DNA of 8,010 nucleotides, taken from the NCBI GenBank assembly GCA_009923795.1, contig RFSU01000109.1, positions 1-8,010 on the forward strand, given 5' to 3'. The translations under genes and the position numbers were made by a program. Of the stretch, positions 6,750 through 8,010 are shown in pieces. The first letter of the stretch is position 1; every line of letters begins with the position of its first letter. Below the pieces are notes generated by a model that was not told the DNA's origin, ran no database searches, and was given only the letters and a program-made list of their open reading frames with translations. The DNA comes from Sphingomonadaceae bacterium. GTDB lineage: Bacteria; Pseudomonadota; Alphaproteobacteria; Sphingomonadales; Sphingomonadaceae.

Positions 6750-7127
6750 TCAGAAGCCTTTCGCATTATCGAAATAGTCGCGCCAAGCGACGATCTTCGT
6801 CCCGTCCATCTCAAATACGCCCATCAGTTTGATCGACACGATCTGCTTGCCATCCATGTCGAAGAAATTGTCAGTGCGTTCGGTGAGGACAACATTGCCA
6901 TGCGCTGCTGCATGATGGACCATGACTTCTGCCGTTTCGATCGGGTGCATCGCGGCAAAGCCGTCCATGAAAATCTTGGCTTCGGCATATCCCGTGGTTT
7001 TCGATATACCGACATTTTCCCAGATGGTCTGATCAGTGAAGCGCTTTTCCATCGACGCCAGCATGTCGGCCAGCGTCGGTTTCCACTCTTCGAAAAAAGT
7101 GAGAACTTCGTTCAGAGCTTCACCCAT
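6750..7127 (-). CDS. limonene-1,2-epoxide hydrolase-like protein, second copy
   Basis: A 125-residue NTF2-fold protein of the limonene epoxide hydrolase type. LTERTD at 81-86 supplies R84 and D86, and WRDYFD at 115-120 supplies D120, so the Asp-Arg-Asp triad is complete. The two other water-holding residues of LEH map to W36 (Tyr in LEH) and N38 (Asn kept), the reverse of the copy at 524-946, where the Tyr is kept and the Asn is lost. ATG 7127 lies 2 bases after the ferredoxin stop, with AAGGAAG about 7 bases before it; the frame extends upstream to 7193 only as an overlap with the ferredoxin gene and is not used. Its stop is 2 bases from the TTG of the LLM gene. Probably hydrates or isomerises a product of the operon's oxygenases; actual epoxide hydrolysis is unproven. 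Confidence 0.83.
   Translation of the reverse strand: MGEALNEVLTFFEEWKPTLADMLASMEKRFTDQTIWENVGISKTTGYAEAKIFMDGFAAMHPIETAEVMVHHAAAHGNVVLTERTDNFFDMDGKQIVSIKLMGVFEMDGTKIVAWRDYFDNAKGF
6757..6762 (-). promoter_or_regulatory. ribosome binding site for the TTG start of LLM paralogue 2
   Basis: GAAAGG on the minus strand lies 9 bases before TTG 6747, within the last codons of the preceding gene. It is the main support for the unusual start; a CTG at 6753 would be only 3 bases away and fits less well. Confidence 0.45.
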
Positions 7128-7129
7128 GA

Positions 7130-7447
7130 TCAGTCTTCCTTGGCGATGGTGGCCACCAGCCCGTCCAGATCGGCCGTCATCGGCACCTGGCACGACAGAC
7201 GGCTGTTGGCATTGCGATGCTCTGAACTGTCGAGCAAGTCATTTTCGTCGTCGCTAATCGCGGGAATCTTGGGAAGCGAGGCGTCGTCGATATGGACATG
7301 ACAGGTCGCGCAGGAATTGCAGCCGCCGCACAAAGCGAGCAGTTCGTCAAAGCCGGCATTGCGGATCGCTTCCATAAGCGAAAGGCCTTCTTGGGCTTCT
7401 ATCACTTTTGACGTTCCATCGCGGGTAACAACGTTAATTGTAGGCAT
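7130..7447 (-). CDS. adrenodoxin-type [2Fe-2S] ferredoxin
   Basis: A 105-residue plant/adrenodoxin-fold ferredoxin. The cluster loop is LCGGCNSCATCHV at 39-51, with C40, C46 and C49 plus the distant C86 (LSCQVP) as ligands, spaced C-x5-C-x2-C-x36-C as in putidaredoxin and adrenodoxin; C43 is an extra cysteine in the loop. The acidic stretch SDDENDLLD at 65-73 corresponds to the partner-docking helix of this family. It acts in the cytoplasm as a one-electron carrier from a reductase to an oxygenase. Given its place in the operon, the Rieske-bearing protein at 5732-4791 is the likely acceptor. ATG 7447 has GGAG 10 bases before it; it starts 22 bases after the sulfotransferase stop and ends 2 bases before the next gene. 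No ferredoxin reductase gene is in the window. Confidence 0.92.
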   Translation of the reverse strand: MPTINVVTRDGTSKVIEAQEGLSLMEAIRNAGFDELLALCGGCNSCATCHVHIDDASLPKIPAISDDENDLLDSSEHRNANSRLSCQVPMTADLDGLVATIAKED

Positions 7448-7469
7448 TAGTCGTAAACTCCAGATGTGG

Positions 7470-8010
7470 TTAACGGACTTCGCGTTCTACTGGAAACCGG
7501 TCGAAATAGAATTGGAAGTCCTGGCGTATCTCCTCCGCCGTCATGTCGAAATCGCGTTCCAGGTTGAACACGACGCGCCCTTTCACGCCCGGATCATTGT
7601 CCGCATGATATTTGTGAAGGGTTGCCAGCGTGTCCGCATCAAGCGGGATGCCGGCCTTTCGATAGATTTCCCCCAGTATGGCGTCGGGGTCTTTGATCCA
7701 TTGGTGAAAATAGACGTCCACCGTCTGTTCGGGCGGCAGGCAGCTATGATCGTGGACGCAGCGGGAAAGCAACGTCTTGTAGCGGTCGATCCAATAGCCT
7801 TTGGGCTCTTCGGGGTCGATTCGGGTGCGCAGGATGCGCGCCGCATAGAGCCACATGGATAACGTCGACCGGATCGAGCCGACCGGGTCGCGATGCGTGA
7901 TGACATAAGTCGCATCCGGGAAGGTTTTTTGCAGCACCGGAAGCTGTTCCATATGCTGTGGGCATTTGATGACCCAGCGGTTCGGACCTTTCAGGAAAGT
8001 CAGAACCTGC
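7470..8010 (-). CDS. sulfotransferase family protein, 5' end outside the window
   Basis: Partial gene: the frame stays open through the window edge, giving 179 C-terminal residues from base 8009. The visible start of the segment contains WVIKCPQHMEQLPVL, then FPDATYVITHRDP and GSIRSTLSM, matching the strand-turn-helix and the 3'-phosphate-binding Arg/Ser motif of PAPS-dependent sulfotransferases (Sulfotransfer_3 type). The 5'-phosphosulfate P-loop is expected upstream of the window. An ATG at 7952 exists inside the conserved CPQHM segment and is not the true start. Family members move a sulfuryl group from PAPS to alcohols or phenols, but sphingomonad catabolic clusters often carry members of unproven function. 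The C-terminus (DMTAEEIRQDFQFYFDRFP) is charged and ends normally. The ferredoxin gene follows after 22 bases, so the two are probably cotranscribed. Confidence 0.85.
   Translation of the reverse strand, partial: QVLTFLKGPNRWVIKCPQHMEQLPVLQKTFPDATYVITHRDPVGSIRSTLSMWLYAARILRTRIDPEEPKGYWIDRYKTLLSRCVHDHSCLPPEQTVDVYFHQWIKDPDAILGEIYRKAGIPLDADTLATLHKYHADNDPGVKGRVVFNLERDFDMTAEEIRQDFQFYFDRFPVEREVR

Overview
The window looks like part of a chromosomal or plasmid catabolic island from an alphaproteobacterium. A sphingomonad (Novosphingobium or Sphingobium type) is my best guess, from protein style, moderately high GC and the mix of families: Rieske oxygenase, LLM oxidoreductase, limonene-epoxide-hydrolase-like, KstD-like flavoprotein and sulfotransferase. 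That assignment is inference; no rRNA, tRNA or marker gene is present. I saw no insertion sequence, CRISPR array or transfer RNA.

Layout. Two gene sets converge. On the plus strand (134-2620) three tightly spaced genes encode a SnoaL-like NTF2-fold protein, a limonene-1,2-epoxide-hydrolase-like protein and an FAD-dependent dehydrogenase of the KstD/fumarate reductase flavoprotein superfamily. On the minus strand (8010 down to 2657) seven genes follow each other with gaps of at most 22 bases or with overlaps: a sulfotransferase (5' end outside the window), an adrenodoxin-type [2Fe-2S] ferredoxin, a second epoxide-hydrolase-like protein, an LLM-class oxidoreductase, two Rieske-oxygenase-family proteins, and a second LLM-class oxidoreductase. 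The two sets end 36 bases apart. No regulator and no ferredoxin reductase is visible.

The main discovery candidate is the adjacent pair of Rieske-oxygenase-family genes (5732-4791 and 4779-3715). The first keeps a textbook Rieske motif (C53, H55, C73, H76) but has lost the mononuclear iron site: the usual Asp and second His are S144 and N152. The second keeps the mononuclear iron motif (D158, H161, H166, with D288 as a likely third ligand) but has no cysteine at all before residue 147 and a shortened cluster region, so it cannot hold a Rieske cluster. The two are reciprocal halves of one ordinary oxygenase alpha subunit and are translated from adjacent, tightly spaced genes. The simplest reading is an obligate two-protein oxygenase in which one chain passes electrons to the other, fed by the ferredoxin encoded upstream.

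How the genes may work together (inference): the ferredoxin reduces the Rieske-bearing chain, the iron-bearing chain oxygenates a hydrophobic, probably polycyclic or terpenoid/steroid-like substrate, the LLM enzymes carry out further flavin-dependent oxidations, the epoxide-hydrolase-like and SnoaL-like proteins hydrate or isomerise intermediates, and the FAD enzyme introduces a double bond next to a ketone. The substrate cannot be named from this sequence.
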